Assembly (NCBI RefSeq): GCF_034190915.1
Contig: NW_026947509.1
Coordinates: 31,256,767 to 31,320,766, forward strand
Length of the DNA stretch: 64,000 nt
DNA from: Cavia porcellus
Taxonomy: Eukaryota; Chordata; Mammalia; Rodentia; Caviidae
Direction of reading: 5' to 3'
Position 1 is the first letter of the stretch. Each line of letters opens with the position of its first letter. Position numbers and translations under genes: made by a program. Of this stretch, positions 1 through 13,582 are shown piece after piece. The notes beneath the pieces are model-generated. The model was given only the letters and a program-made list of their open reading frames with translations, was not told the DNA's origin and did not search any database.

Positions 1-780
1 TCCCCCATCTCATCCGGCTAGGGCTAAATCTCTTACTGTGCCAGTTCCTGGCTGCTCCAAAACACGTCTGTTCTGGGGGAGGTGGAACCCCAACCAGGTG
101 ACTTCCATACTCCACCTGCTGCAGTCAGCAGCCTGGACCAAAGACCCCTTCCTGCAGCCAGGGTATTGGCCACCATGTTCCGCCAGCCGAGAGGAAGTGC
201 TTGGCTTTTGTTAACACTGCGTACCTCTGGGATCACAGCAGCCAAAAGCCAAACCCACTTGCTGACTGACCCAGAGTTCAGGGGACAGGCACTCAAACTG
301 CTCAGTAACCAACTCTGCACCGCCAACCTCTCCCCGGGAGCGTCCTCATATTACAATCAAGTATACTGCACTGCCAATGCGAAGGCATCTTGCAGGTGGA
401 CTGTACCTGTATGGTACTGATGACAATCTGTGATATAACGGGTACACTTTCCCTTTTAAACTCCGATACATCTTATCATCAGTGATGCTGGAGTTACCGG
501 AAAACAGTGAAAACATGACATTCCTGGAAACCTGTGTGGTCTTCCAGGGCCGACAGCACAAGACCTCTAACAGCCCTATGTCCAGGATCCTCATGTAACC
601 AAGAAAGTGCGTAGCACTCAGCCTGCATAGGCTGTTACCAGCACTGGGGAGCCTTTCAAGTATGTAGTTAATACACTATGATGTACGTAAAGTAATAAAT
701 TGGATGAGTAGATAAAAAAGTTTCCCAAATTTATGTTCAGAATCTCCATCGTTCTAGGAATTTCTTTCTTTTTGCATTAA

Positions 781-930
781 TTTCTGCAAACTGGGGACTA
801 CACCTCTGCACGGAGCTATCTCCCCAGTGCTTTATTTTGAGAAACGAGCTCACTAAGTTGCCAGGCAGGACTCAAACTTATGACTCTCCTGCCTCAGCCT
901 CCCAGAGTGCTGGGACATGCCCCAGCATGC
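781..930 (-). mobile_element. ID/B1 composite SINE, reversed
   Basis: The complement of an ID-like part (GAGCTATCTCCCCAGTGC) is followed by the complement of a 7SL-derived B1 part (TCACTAAGTTGCCAGGCAGG, then CCTGCCTCAGCCTCCCAGAG). This composite arrangement is known from several non-murid rodents. Confidence 0.75.
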
Positions 931-1282
931 CGAGCTCTTTCGAGGAATTTCCAAAGCAACCAGTCTGCAGCAGGCACAGGCTAGTTTGCAGTGGAGAAGA
1001 AGTGGGTTAAGGCCAGCAGGCTCACGGGGATGCCAAGTCTTGCCAGCTGCCAGAAGCAGACAGAAGATCAGATTCCAACACAACACAACAGACTTGCTGG
1101 ATCATCTGCCTTTTGGTGAGATCTGGCCAACTCAAGGGAAAAAAACCAACAAACACGAACAGCTAGGACAAGTTCTGGATGTCATTTCAATGGGTTTCCA
1201 ATCCATGCCAAGTTGGCTTTTCCTTTCTTCTTAAAAATGCTCAAAAGGTATCCATCCTTTCAGAGATTTCTAGTCAGTGAGG

Positions 1283-1303
1283 TTAAAAAAAAAAAAAAAA
1301 AAG
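1283..1303. repeat. Poly(A) run
   Basis: Some 20 consecutive A residues about 110 bp from the AGAP1 exon, probably a retroelement tail; no element body can be recognised beside it. Confidence 0.9.
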
Positions 1304-1413
1304 TCTGCCAAACCCAAAGCTCTCTGCGGGTTTCCACGGCCCTTCTGTGAAAGCACTCACACAGTTCCTTCAAGCAGAGCCCTGCGAAAGGAGGACAAGC
1401 ATGCAGTACTCAC

Positions 1414-1499
1414 CTGTGCCTCTGGGGGGCCCCCTTCATCTCTAATCAGCAGCAGATAGCTCTGTCCATCCACCACGATCTCCTTTTTGAACCTGCCAC
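1414..1499 (-). CDS. AGAP1: AGAP1 internal exon (GTPase-like domain, strands after P-loop)
   Basis: An 86-nt exon encoding the second half of a split Gly codon, then [20 protein letters not shown] and EGGPPEAQ; it ends in phase 0. The acceptor is GTGTGGCAG|GT and the donor CACAG|GTGAGT. This part of the GTPase-like fold carries switch I and the beta2-beta3 hairpin, ending at the DxGG-like segment ([10 protein letters not shown]) that corresponds to the G3/switch II region of Ras. The ending PPEAQ matches AGAP1, whereas AGAP3, as I recall, has PPELQ. The next exon, expected to begin with a Phe-Ala-x-Trp-Val-Asp stretch, lies beyond the left edge. The 26.1 kb intron to the previous exon fits the very large size of AGAP1 in mammals. 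Confidence 0.97.
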
Positions 1500-2849
1500 C
1501 TGCCACACACAAAACACCTGGTTACAAGTGGAGGAAACTGGGAGGTGGAGGGCAGACAGACATGGGCTTCGCTTGTGGAAAAATACACCTTAGGTGGCTG
1601 AGCTCAGACTGAATGAAGTACGTGTCTCCAGAGCCCGTGCTCACTTCTGCTGAGAAGGCACGGCATCCAGGACCAGGCATGGGGTTTGCACAGAGCCTTT
1701 ACGCAGCAATCACAAAGTCTCACTGGCAGGGACACAGAACGTTAAAATGGTCACGCTCTTGTTGAGAATCACAAAAACGGAAGCAGATGGTTCATGCTTC
1801 ACAGCTCCCTGGTCTGCAGCTCAGGAAGAGCTAAGGGCTCTGTATTCTCCTCAAGGGAAACCCAGTTCTTGAAAGGAAGACACAGAACACCATGAGTATG
1901 GGGGCTCCGCGGCCACGGCGCACAGTTAGGGGACGATGCTGACTATGACACAGGTGTTAGACACAGCTACTGGACGGGGCTCTGCACAGGTGGACAGAGC
2001 TGCAGTGGCTGGGGAGGCGGCGTTGGTGGCCACGCTAGGTGAGGGGAGACAGAGACGGGGGAGAGTGGGCAGGCTGGCCTGGACACTGCCCCCGGCTTCC
2101 TCTCCATTCTGCTGGGGTTGCAGGCTGTGTCTACTCTAGGTGACCCCCACAGGGATTCTCAACCCCAGCATCCTCCTGGCTTTCCCTTCCCGCTGTTCTG
2201 GGCAGGCCATGACCCCAAATGACAACTCCAGAGATCAGCACTTCTCTGGCTCCCTCAAGGTTGTGCACAGGGCCCTCCGTTTCCCAGAACTTCCTGAGGC
2301 AACCACCATAGGCTGGGCCCTGCTGATCCACAATTGAGAATTTAGCACCTAAGACGCTGACCTGCTATGATCTCCCTACCCCCACAGAAGAATCCAGGGC
2401 CCTTCAGAAGGGTTGGCTAGAGTGGGCCGGCTTGCACACGTACACACATACACACTCATAGTCATGCATGCTCATGCCTATCTAAGTATCACAGAACTAT
2501 GCTTGCTTTGTTGAGTATCATTTTGCTAAATAACGAAACACAAAGAAAAGCTTCCAGCATTCCAATAAAGCAGATTCACTCCAGGGCTGGTGCCCCCATC
2601 ACTGTGATGCCACAGAACAGGGTCAGGCGGAAACAAACTTTGGGGGCCGCAGCTGGGGCAGCCAGGCCATTGCACCCACGCCAGCTGAGGTTCACCCATG
2701 ACCTGCACTTCTCAGCTGGAGGAGAAACCAATGGTGACCTTAGGTCACCAAACTGTGGAAAAAGGGATGGCACTCTTCCCTGCAGGGCTGTCACTGCACA
2801 CCCATCAAGTGACAAGAGTGACAGCCGTAAGTTCCAACTCTGGACTGAT

Positions 2850-2960
2850 CTGAACCTGGGTGCTGCCCCATACCAGCTGTATGGCCTCCCCCGATTCACA
2901 TCTCTCTACCTCACTGTCCTCCACTGGAAAATGACAGTGACATCCCAGTGGACAAGGGGT
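2850..2960 (+). mobile_element. MIR fragment
   Basis: The order CCAGCTGTATGGCCTC, then CTACCTCACTGTCCTC and TGGAAAATGACAG, follows the core of the ancient MIR element (the 'tgtgaccttgggcaa... tcagtttcc... aaaatg' pattern). Strongly diverged. Confidence 0.55.
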
Positions 2961-4284
2961 GACAATTTAACACAAAGCCCTCTGACTGGTGTCCAGCCCA
3001 TGGGATGGCCCTGACAGCAGTCACTAGTGTTGCCCACAAGTTTGGCTGAGGGTTTCATAAAAGAGAGGCCTAATACGTAATAAAACTGCTTATGAGAGGA
3101 AAAAGCCCAACTGAGACAGCCACCAATATGAGGCTCTTGTTATTAACTTTTTAAAAAAAGGGAGATGCTGGAAACTTGCTATTTGGGGGGAAAAGGAACA
3201 GAATTCTATCTTTTAAGAAAAATAACACCTGAAAAGCAAGTCTGTTCCTCTTGGCAGCAGCAAAGTCTTTGCCTTCACACCCTGACCCCTGACACAGATG
3301 AATTACCCTTGTCACGGTCAAGGGGAAGGAAAGCCATCAGAAAGTATGTGGAGGTTTAAATCCCTCTCCTGTGAATCTCCAGTTTCTAGCTGCAGTGGCA
3401 CCTGACATGGGTGACGCTCACTGTGATGCCACATGAGAAGCCACCTGCTCCGAGAGCTAGTCTGGAAGAGCCGGTTAATCCCAGGGAGATGAGTGGGAGG
3501 GGTGGGAGCTGGGGAAGCTTTTCCATGTTGTTCCCCTGCATTCAAGACTGGGCTGGGGCTCTGGTCCCTCCTGGGGTGGGGCTGATATGGGAGGCCCTGT
3601 GCCCATGTCTCACCGCAACAGACTCGCTCTCCCAGTTAGGAGAAACTGAGACAAGGCAGAGCCCTGCAGAAAGGCATGTCCTTGGCACTCCAGAAACTCC
3701 TAAGAAAACTCGAGCAATCAACACGAGGCCTCCAGGTTCTGACACAGAGCAAACCAGCAGGCTATGCCCAGCAACACTGGGCTCCTGGTATCCAGGCCAC
3801 CTCTGACCTCATGCAGTATCTGCCCACAATTCCAGGGTGACCGCCATCCCTCCCAGTGGCAGCACAGATGTGTAGCCTACCCCACTCACATCTCAGATGT
3901 GACTGACAAATAGGGGCCCTGTGGGTGTCACTAGTTAGGATGAGTTCATGCTGAAGCAGGTAGCCTGGCTCCGTGTGGGGATAGTGGACAGGGTCCTACC
4001 CCCCCACCTTTGTGTATGCCCCTGGCTCCAGAGTCGGCAGTGCAGGCTGACAGGGTACCCGGGCTGCACTGGGTTCACATGCTGAGCTCGAGCTGCTTCC
4101 ACCACAGAGGCCCGCACTGGTCCTGCTCATGGAGTGCCGCTGGGCGCCAGGGAATGCTCTGCCCCAGCCACCTGCCTCCAAGATAACCCCAAGGGGAGAC
4201 GGCCAATGCTGCAATGCCCCAGACAGTGGGCAGGGAGGACTACGGGATGCTCCAGCCCAACCTGCTCTAGTAAGCAATTGGTGG

Positions 4285-4400
4285 GCACAGAGCTGGACTC
4301 TGGGTTCCAGGCCCCGCCTCTCTGCCCTGACTACTGGAGTGAGCTGCTGAGCTGCCTGTGCGTTTACTGGTCTGGAAAATGAAGGAAATAAGCAGGGCTT
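4285..4400 (+). mobile_element. MIR-like fragment
   Basis: GAGCTGGACTCTGGGTTCCA is followed by a pyrimidine-rich middle and CTGGTCTGGAAAATGAAGG, which matches the order of the MIR core and 3' part. Confidence 0.5.
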
Positions 4401-7287
4401 GAGTTAATAAGGAAACCTGCTGAGAAGCCCGTTGGGGACCCAGAGGGCACTCGCACCCCTGCTCGGCTCCTTTAGAATGTCTGAAAACACCACTGCCACC
4501 TCACACTCTCTGATGCCACCTGAGCTCTCAGCTGTGTCTCTGCACTGTCATCTACCTACCCCTAGCCCGTTCCCAGCTGGGGCCCTGCACCCATGTCCGG
4601 AGGATCCTTCACAACACGGTTCCAACCCTGGATGCACTCCTTCCTCCGCACCCTGGGCCTCCCTGAAGCTCCTTGGCACTGGGCACATGGACAGCCCTGG
4701 GCCTGGTGCCATCCACCAGGCTTGGGTTCAGTCTCCACCAGGCTTGGCCATCTTTCCCACACTGGTTTCACACCTAGACTCCTCAAAACCAAGGGGGAGA
4801 GTTGGAGCCTGACCTGGGGGCCTCCAAGGTGCCTGCAGAAGTAGCATCCTGAGGGTGCCCAAGGCCTCCCCCAACCTGGGGAGCTGGACCGGCAGGGAGG
4901 AGCACCCAGCTCTCACTGACCCCCCACTTGCTGATGGAATCACCCACCTGCTCCCTCATCCGCTTCCTCTGATATCTTCAGTCACCCGAGGTAATGCTTC
5001 TAGGGGGCTGCACTCCAGTGCTGAAGTCAGGAAGACTCCCGGCCTCCCCTGCCCTCTACTCTCCAGGGCTCAGCTTCAGACTGATGTCCACCACCTGGAA
5101 GGGATGGTGCTCCTCTCCCCGCTGGGAAGGGCCCTCTCACCTGACTCTGGGTGACTTTACACCCAGCAGGAGACACACTGCCTCTAGGCGACACAACTGT
5201 GGTTATGGGACAGACATGGTCAAGCAGGTGACAGAACTCCACAAACATGTTTGCTGCTGTTTCCCTGAACCACTTTAAACACACAGGAAAACCTGAGGGT
5301 GAAGATTCACCGGCAACCGCAGGTGCCATCGACCTCACCTTGGCTAAGCAGCCTTTCTCGGAAATCATGGGAGCAGAGACATTCCACAGCTTTTCAGGTC
5401 TGGGGAAATCTGCATAGACTCTGCCAGTTGAGCACCCCTATGATGAAAATCCCAAAGCTCTCAAATTATAAATTTAGAGGATGTTGTTGGTTCTCAGGAT
5501 GCTTTGGATTTTAGTTAGGTTTCATACTTTCTCATTAAGAATGCTCAACCTGCATTTTAAATTCAAATCTACTCTCTTATCCCAGTCATTAGATCTTATT
5601 TCCTACCAAAACCTTAGAGGACATAACAAGCGATTACTTGCCCGCAGGTCCATTTCTCCAACCCTTTGTCCCGAACTGGTAATGCACAGCCGTGCCCCCG
5701 ACTGCTGTCATGAATGCCACATGAGCAGGCAACAAGCCCTCTGCCTGCCAACTACTGCTACATGATATCAAAGGCAGCAGGGTTAGTTTATTTCCACAAA
5801 GTGTCTTTAGTCTCCCCAAATAAATCTGACTCCATCATGGATGCCATGAACACACACCTGCCCTGCACACCTTGTGCAGATGTCAGCAGGTACACGGAGC
5901 CCCAACAAAGGTGACCACTCTGGGAACTGCAGTGACCACCGCTGATCCCCACTCTGAGATGGCACTCTATAGCTCCGATCCATCTCCAGGAGATAGGAAC
6001 AAAGTCTGGCCCTGGTGCCCACCTGCACGCCTTCCCTCCCCCCACACAAAGAACAGCACCTTCCTGTCAGACTGTGCCTCAGGGTCAAGTGCGAGGCTTC
6101 TGTTTCACCGCAATGGGATGTTACCAGAGCTTCCAGAAAACTTGGGGAGACACCTTCCGCCCTGTGCACCTGACTCAGCATCTTAATCTCCTCTGGGGCC
6201 AGCAGGGTAGTGACCAGGGGACGAGCATACCAGATGGGACACAACCACACAAGACACAAAGCAAGTGTATTCTGGGAGGGACCAGCACAGCAGAAAGAGG
6301 AGGAGGCAGGTGTGACAGTTTATTTTAAAAACACCTTTTCTAAAGTCTTAAACCTGTCCTGTTCCATCTGACCGAGGCCGATGTTTTCATTTTTACATTA
6401 GTAGGTGCTGGAAAAAGTCATGATCACAATCATCATGGGAAGCTGGTACGTGGGTAAAACACACCTTTATTCTTTCTACGTCCCCTTTCCTGCCCCTTAA
6501 TGCTAGCCAGTTTCAAGGTCACCATCTTGAGCCTCACAGGATGCCAGCCTGTTCTGAACCCAGAACAGTGGAGGAAGCTGAGGAGCACTGGGTCATTCTA
6601 GGACTTGAACTCATACAGCATCTCATCTATTGGGCTAGTTCTTCTTTGAGCATAAAAAGAAATAAATAAAATAAAAAATGAGCAAACTACATTTCCCTAC
6701 TCCACAAAAAGAGCTGCGCTGGGAGTAAACACAGCCGCAGATGTTTGACATTTCTGTTCCCGTCATTTTTGCTAATTGTACTACAAGCTATTAACATGTC
6801 ATTAACAGTTCTCCAAACAACAGAAAGCAGGGGCACTGGGGTTGATCAGCCCTTTGCTGCGCATAACATCTCTGTCATCCATACAATACCCTGCAGTGCA
6901 GACATCACCGTGACCTCCAGAAGAGCACAGGCCAAGCGCAGACTCCGGTGGGGACCCCAAGCCCAAGCCCCAGCCAGCAGCCTGCAGCATGGAGGCTCAG
7001 ATGCAGAGGTTCCAACTCCTCTGACTCCTTCTCGCTTCCATGACAACTTCTGTGGCCAGGAGCCCCACAATCCCAAAAGGCCTCCCTGGTCCAGGTAGGG
7101 GCCCAGCAGCCTTACCCAAAATATAGCAGCTCCAGAACCATCGCTGGACACAGCAAACCTGAGAACAGCTCTGTGGCCACAAGCACACCATGGAGAAATG
7201 GGAAGAGGGTGAGTGGGTGGCCGGCTGGCTGAGAATCCTGGGGACTAAACCCATGGCCTCCCTACCAACTACATCCATAGTCCTTTC

Positions 7288-7396
7288 TAACTTTCAAACA
7301 GGCTTGTGCTAAATTGCTAAGTTGTGTTGGCTGGCTAAAACAGTCTGAGTTTTCCAGGGTGCCGGGGTGACAAGTGTGTGCCACCAGGCCTGGCTG
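7288..7396 (-). mobile_element. B1-like 7SL-derived SINE, reversed and decayed
   Basis: It contains the complement of the B1 middle (AAATTGCTAAGTTGTGTTGG) and the complement of its conserved head (GTGCCACCAGGCCTGGCT). Confidence 0.65.
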
Positions 7397-10300
7397 AACC
7401 TTAGTATCTGCAGCAGGGGAAAGTCCTTTCCACCTGTGCTCTGGCCTTGCACCTGTCAGCTGTGACAAGGGAGAAGTGCAGAGAAGACCTGGCCGTGGTT
7501 TAGTCTCTTCCATGAAGATCTCTCTAAAATTTTCCAGGAATCATGTCTTTCGTTGCTCAGTACCATGACAACGCAGAAAGCGTACCTGTAAATGTTATTT
7601 GCTCTTAATTATTTAAGCAGATGATGAAAAGGGTGTATGGAAAGGGGCTTTGAACCTTTCTATTCCTTCCTGAGAACATAAAACTTAATCATAAAAGTGC
7701 CAATTCCCTCCACCCCCCGCTAATTTGGCCCTTTAAACATTGATTTTAAAAACACTAGAATCAGTAATTTACAACCATTAAGGCTTTGGAAAACTTTTGT
7801 ATTGTGACATTTAAAAGGAATTTTGGACCATATATTATTTTTACAGTGGGTAGAAAGTTTTATTGGTAACATTACTTTATATAATCTAATAGGATTCAGG
7901 TTTTATTTCTTCTGCCAATTTTTTTTTAACAACTTACACTGGGAAATGAAAGTCACTACACTAACAATGTCCTCACTTAGGGACAGCTGAGAATTGCCAA
8001 CAACTCCCTCCAACCAGACCCAGGGAAAAGAAAGGAAAGACAGATGGACAGAGGCGAAGCCACGGGTCAGGACAGCACCCATGACAGTCACCGTATGGGG
8101 CGTCCGTTCCCCAGCTCCTAACTAAACTGAGGCCTGGGGGACCGGAAAGTGGAACAGGAAAGGAGCATGGCCATGTAGTGACCTCGGGAAGGCTGGCACT
8201 GGAGAAATGGACCTTTATACCGACCAAGGAAAGGCACACGGCTCCTAAGTCTCCTCTCACTCTGAGCCTGCAACACCCCTGGATTGCTTCACCCCAAAGT
8301 GCCCAGAGAAGGTGCATAAAGTGAACAACAGCAAAGGCCCCCTGCAGGCAAAGCCATTGCCTGTCCCACCCCACAAGCTGGGGTGAGTAACCAGTGCACT
8401 GGGGGACCCCAGGGGAGCCACAGTATATGCACCTGGGAGAAGACAGCCACCTGGGAGAGGATGCACAGAGAACTCCGAGGGAGAATAGGACCTGTGGCCC
8501 TAGCAGAGACAGCTTCCTTCATCTGGAGGTAATGGGGGGACAGGCAAGATACAGCACACCCATGTGACACTGCAGTCCTTGGGGTGTTGTGACATCTGCC
8601 CAAGATCCTCTGGCCTGGACTCAAGTTCACCAATGCCCAGGAGCTCTGCTCCGCCACATCTGATGGGGACATGCTATGGTTCTGCCAGTGAATATGTGAT
8701 GACACCTCCCCCTTCTCCTACTACAGGAGGTGCAGGGGCAGGAGCAGCCGCCAGCCCAGGTCACCCTGCCTCTGCCACTGTGATCTGTCTACAGTCCCAG
8801 CTGGCAGCATCCAACCCCAACTGCCCCATACCCAAAAGGGAGTGAAAAGAGCAACAGGAGACACATGGTGAGGCTGGACATTACCAAAGGGCCCGAGGGA
8901 AAGAAAGGGGGACAGGGGAAGAGCTCACAAAACGCAGCCCATGGAGGAGAAAACAAAACACAGAAAGCAGACGGGACAGAAATCCCCATACAGGCTGCCC
9001 ACTCTAACGTGACCATTCAGTGAGAACCAGAGACCCAGGACAATAAAGTCCAGGAGCCGGGAGAGCAGAAGAGGTGAGGCTGGGGCTGAGGGATGTGGTT
9101 GGCTGAACAAGACAAGATGGAAAGTGTCTGGGGAGAATTCAGTCCACAGAAGATAGATGAAAGGACCTAACAAAAAAGCTAAGCGGCGTCTCCCACAACT
9201 AATCGCTGAGCAAAGAACTGAAAGGCTACACAAAGGGGCTCTCCAGAGATGCAGGAGGAGCTGAATGTGCAGCCTGAACAGCCTGAGATATTCGAAGCCT
9301 AAGATATTGGAGAGAAGGACAATGCAGATTCACAACCCTACATCTGTGCAAGGGGGGGGGAGGGGTAAAAACATCCATGGGTGTGAGGTGAGTGAAGATG
9401 GCTTTTCTTATCAGCTACAGGGCTTTTGGCTAAGGGTATCAATGTGTGCAGGAGGAGCACTTTTCCAGGCCTGCTTTGGAGAGTGACAAGGGTGCTTTTG
9501 GCATTTTCACATATTCACAACCGTGTCTCAAACTGTCTTCCAACAACCCACATTTCCACACAGCACAGGGACAGGGCTGTGAGTTGCTCACAGTATGAAG
9601 CAGACTCCACCAACTGAAATCCTTGCCCTGCCTTTCCTCTCATCTGAAAATTACACAGACAAGCAGAGTGGAAGGTCTTCCAGTTCCTCAGCTGTGACCT
9701 AAATCACCCGGGCAGTGCTAACAGCACCTAGAGCACAGTGCTGGACGACCTTGTGGAGTGTGGTATAGCAGGTTTCATGCCCACCACAGGGCAGGAAGCT
9801 TCTATCCAAAACCTGAGGAACAAGGAAAGCCACATCCACGGATGCAGCCTGCAAGTTTTAAAGTCCCACTGGTCCTGATCCCTCAGCCTGTGGAATGATT
9901 TAATTAAAGAAGACTCTGGAGTTGCAAGCAGGCTGATTTAAGGAAGAAACAGAGGCCACTGACTGGAACAGATCAGGCTACATGACCTGGGCAAAGTGAA
10001 AACTGGGTGAAAAAACAGATTTAAAAAAACTGAAACTTGGAACCCTTATTTATACTCTGCATTTGTGAAAACTTACTTCACTATTGTTATTATAACAAAT
10101 ACATTGTCAGAAATTTATCAATCACAGTAAAAATGTTATTAATGAAAGAATGTCAAGTCATAGAGACTTGGTATTTTTGAAAAAAATATCACTGGCTCAA
10201 AAAGAGCTGAGAACTAATGTTTGAGGAAATGGTTCTCAGACACTAGTTAATTGATTTCCTTACATCTTAAATTCCAAATGCTTTGGGGAAAACACAAGTC

Positions 10301-11220
10301 AGCAATTTGATACATGAGATACATGCAAAGATCTATTGAGAGCTCTCTCTTCCAAATAATATTTTTAAAACTAAAAATGACAAAAACTTTGGCCAAGTGG
10401 TTTAGGTTGGATGCTACACGCCAATGTCCACCATCAATAACCAACGGCATCCGACTGTCAAAAGCAGCAACATCACCTTCATTGTGTGTCCTTAGCTTTT
10501 CCTCCTAAAAATGAACAACACTGCTGGAAGCAGCAAAGTACTGCTTTGTGTTACACAAACTGGGCTCTCATGCAGAATGAAACACACCTTGCACCATGCT
10601 GGCCGTTGGTACACGGCTCCCATGAAGTGCACAAGGACATGGTTTTGATACCAAGAACCTCACAAGGGGGTTCCCTCTGGAAGGAGAAGGATATGCAATT
10701 CACCTCTTACTTCCCTGTTTGAGGACCCAGCTTTTGGCCCTCTGTAGTGCCCCGGGTGGAAAGCCAAGGCCTCCTATACCCAGAGCTCCAAAGGCCCTTG
10801 GCCTGCTCCACGCTGGGGCCTTTCTTGGAAGCTGTTCTTGGAAGGGGACAGTGTGTAGGCAGAATATCAAATATGGAAGACAGTACTGCAATTAGTAATC
10901 ATGAAAAGAAAGACTTCTTTAAAAAAATCAATCTAACGGTTGTTAGATGATGCAAAGAAGAGTAACAGAAGGCTAATGGAAGTCAACGAAAAAACCAGGG
11001 ACAGAGCAAATGACATAAAAACATCTGTTCATAGAAGTAATGGCAGAAAACTTTCCAAGCAAGGAAAAAGAATTTGACATACAGACAGACAAGTGAAGCA
11101 TACAGAAGTCTAATAAGCCATGATCAAAAAATATCCACACCAAGGCATATAATAGTCATGGTTATATTACAATAGTCAGAAAGTCAACACAAGAACAGAA
11201 TATTAAAAGTGATCAGAGAG

Positions 11221-11304
11221 GGCCAGCGATTTAGCTCAGTGGCATAAGCACCTGGCTGGCAAGCACGAAGTCATGAGTTTGGTCCCCAGTACCCCCTCAC
11301 CAAA
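11221..11304 (+). mobile_element. ID-type tRNA-derived SINE in the L1
   Basis: An A-box-like TAGCTCAGTGGCATAAGC and a B-box-like GAGTTTGGTCCCC keep the tRNA-derived pol III promoter layout. An imperfect repeat of AAAAGTGATC flanks it (11204 and 11302). It interrupts the L1 sequence. Confidence 0.85.
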
Positions 11305-13469
11305 AGTGATCTGGGAAAAGAAACAAATCACCTAAAAAGGAAAGTTGATCAGACTCACAGCAGACTTCTCAACACAAACTCTCAGGTTGAGAGTCTGGAG
11401 AGAAAATCCTAAAAGAAAACAACCTCCAATGCAGACTGATGTACCCCGCAAAACTATCTTACAAAACTGATGGAGAAACAGACACTTTCATGACAAAGAA
11501 CACCTGAGGAAATTCATGACCATGAAACAGCACTCCAAAGTATTCTGAGGGGCATGCTAGAGAGAGCTAATGAGGACTACAACTCAACCCTAACAAAATG
11601 AATCCATCAGGCAAGTAATTAAACATCAAGAAAAAAAATGGAACCAACAATAAGAAAATAACATGGAAGGGGTAAGTCAATACGTATCAGCTATAACCAT
11701 CAATGTTATTGGCCTCAAGTCACCAATCAAAAGAAACAGAGACAGAAAAGATCCAGAAGCAAGATACAACGATATGCTATATACAAGAAACACATTTAAT
11801 TTAAAAAAGAGATTCACAGACTGAAAGTCAAAGCATGGAAAACAATGTTCTATGCAACAGGAATCTGAAAAAAAAACAGGGATAGCTATTCTATTTGTAG
11901 ACAAAGTGGATTCCAAGTCAAAATTGATTAAGACAGAGACACAAGGTCACTATATTCTTATAAAGGGAACAATGCAAAAGAAAGAAATAACAATCATCAA
12001 TATATATGCATCAAATACCAGCACCCCCAACTAAATATTAATGGACATGAAAAAAATCAAATAAGCACAAAAAAATTGTAATGGGGGACCTCAATACCCC
12101 ACTGTCATGAATACATCAACAGACAAATAAATCAACAAATATCAGAACTAAACCAAATTTGAACAAATAGACTTAGATGTCTACAGAGTGTTCTACCCCA
12201 AACATCAGAACATACATTTTTTTAGGCTGTGCATGGGACATTCTCCAAAATAGACCATGTGCTAGCTCTCAGAACATGCTTAAGTAAATGCAAAGGGACT
12301 GAACTTATCTCATGTATATTATCAGACAATATGCAATGAAACTGGAAATCAAAAGCAAAGGAAACCACAAAAATTTCATAAACACATGGAAGCTCAATAA
12401 CACCCTAATGAACAACAAATGGGTCACAGATGAAATTAAAGGAGAAATTAGATAGTTTCTGCAATTAAACAATAATGCCAGTACAACATACTGAACCTTA
12501 TGGGATCCAATGAAAGCAGCCCTATGAGGGAAATTTATAGCAGCGAATCCCCAAATCAGAAAAGCAGAGCAAGCACAAATAATGTTGAACCTCGTTTCTA
12601 CAGAAAGAGTAAGTCAAGCCCAAAGTTCCTATGAGAGAGAAAATTACAAAGATTGAAGCAGAAATTAATGCACCGGAGACTATACAAACAATACAAAGAA
12701 TCAATGAATTGAAGAGTTGGTTCTTTGAATCGCTAAACACAACTGACAAATCCTTAGCCAACCTTACCAAAAAATTTTTAAAAAGACTGAAATCCATGTA
12801 ATTAGGAATGAAAAGGGTTAAATCACACAAATCCTAGAGAAATCCAGATGACCATCAATATCCACTTTGAGAAACTATATTTGACCAAGATGGAAAACAG
12901 AAGAAATGGACAGATTCCTAAATACATAAGAAATACCAAAGCAGGCTCAAGAAGATATAAAAATTCTAAATAAACCAATTAGTCAATGAAACTGAATATG
13001 TAATTTTAAAAACCTACCAACAGAACACAGGCCTTGATGATTCACTGCTGAATGCTACAAGAAATTTAGAGAAGATCTAATGCCATGACTTCTCACACAC
13101 TTTTAAAAAATTGAAAGGGAAGCAATACTCCCAAATTCCTAGAAGCAAGCATCATCCTGATACCAAAATCAGAGACAGACCCAATCACAAAAGAGAATTA
13201 CAGGCCAAACTAATGAACATAGATCAAAATCCTCAATAAAATACTGGCAAACAGAATGCAGCAAATCATTCACAAGATTATATGCCATGGCCAAGAAGGA
13301 TTCATCCCAGGGATGCAGAGATGGTTCAACATACAATGTACAGAAATCAGTACAAGTAATATACCACATTAACAGAGCCAAGGACAAAACCCACATGTTT
13401 ATCACAGTAGATGCAGAAAAAGTATTTGACAAAGTCCAACAACCATTCATAATAAAAACCCTACAGAAA

Positions 13470-13582
13470 GGGCTGGGGATTTAGCTCAGTGGCATAAGCA
13501 CTTGCCCTGCAAGCAGGCAGTTGTGAGTTCGATCCCTGGCACCGGAAGAAAAGGAAAAAAAAAAAAAAGAAAGAAAAAGAAA
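13470..13582 (+). mobile_element. ID-type SINE with A-rich tail and exact target duplication
   Basis: It begins GGGCTGGGGATTTAGCTCAG, keeps both promoter boxes and ends in a long A-rich tail. A perfect 16-bp duplication, AAAAACCCTACAGAAA, lies at 13454-13469 and 13583-13598. The exact duplication and clean head suggest a fairly recent insertion into the L1. Confidence 0.95.

Noticed and set aside
11221..11304. tRNA gene
   Set aside because: The A- and B-box-like segments belong to an ID SINE. There is no cloverleaf with a normal anticodon arm, and similar copies occur at 13.5, 15.5 and 56.5 kb.
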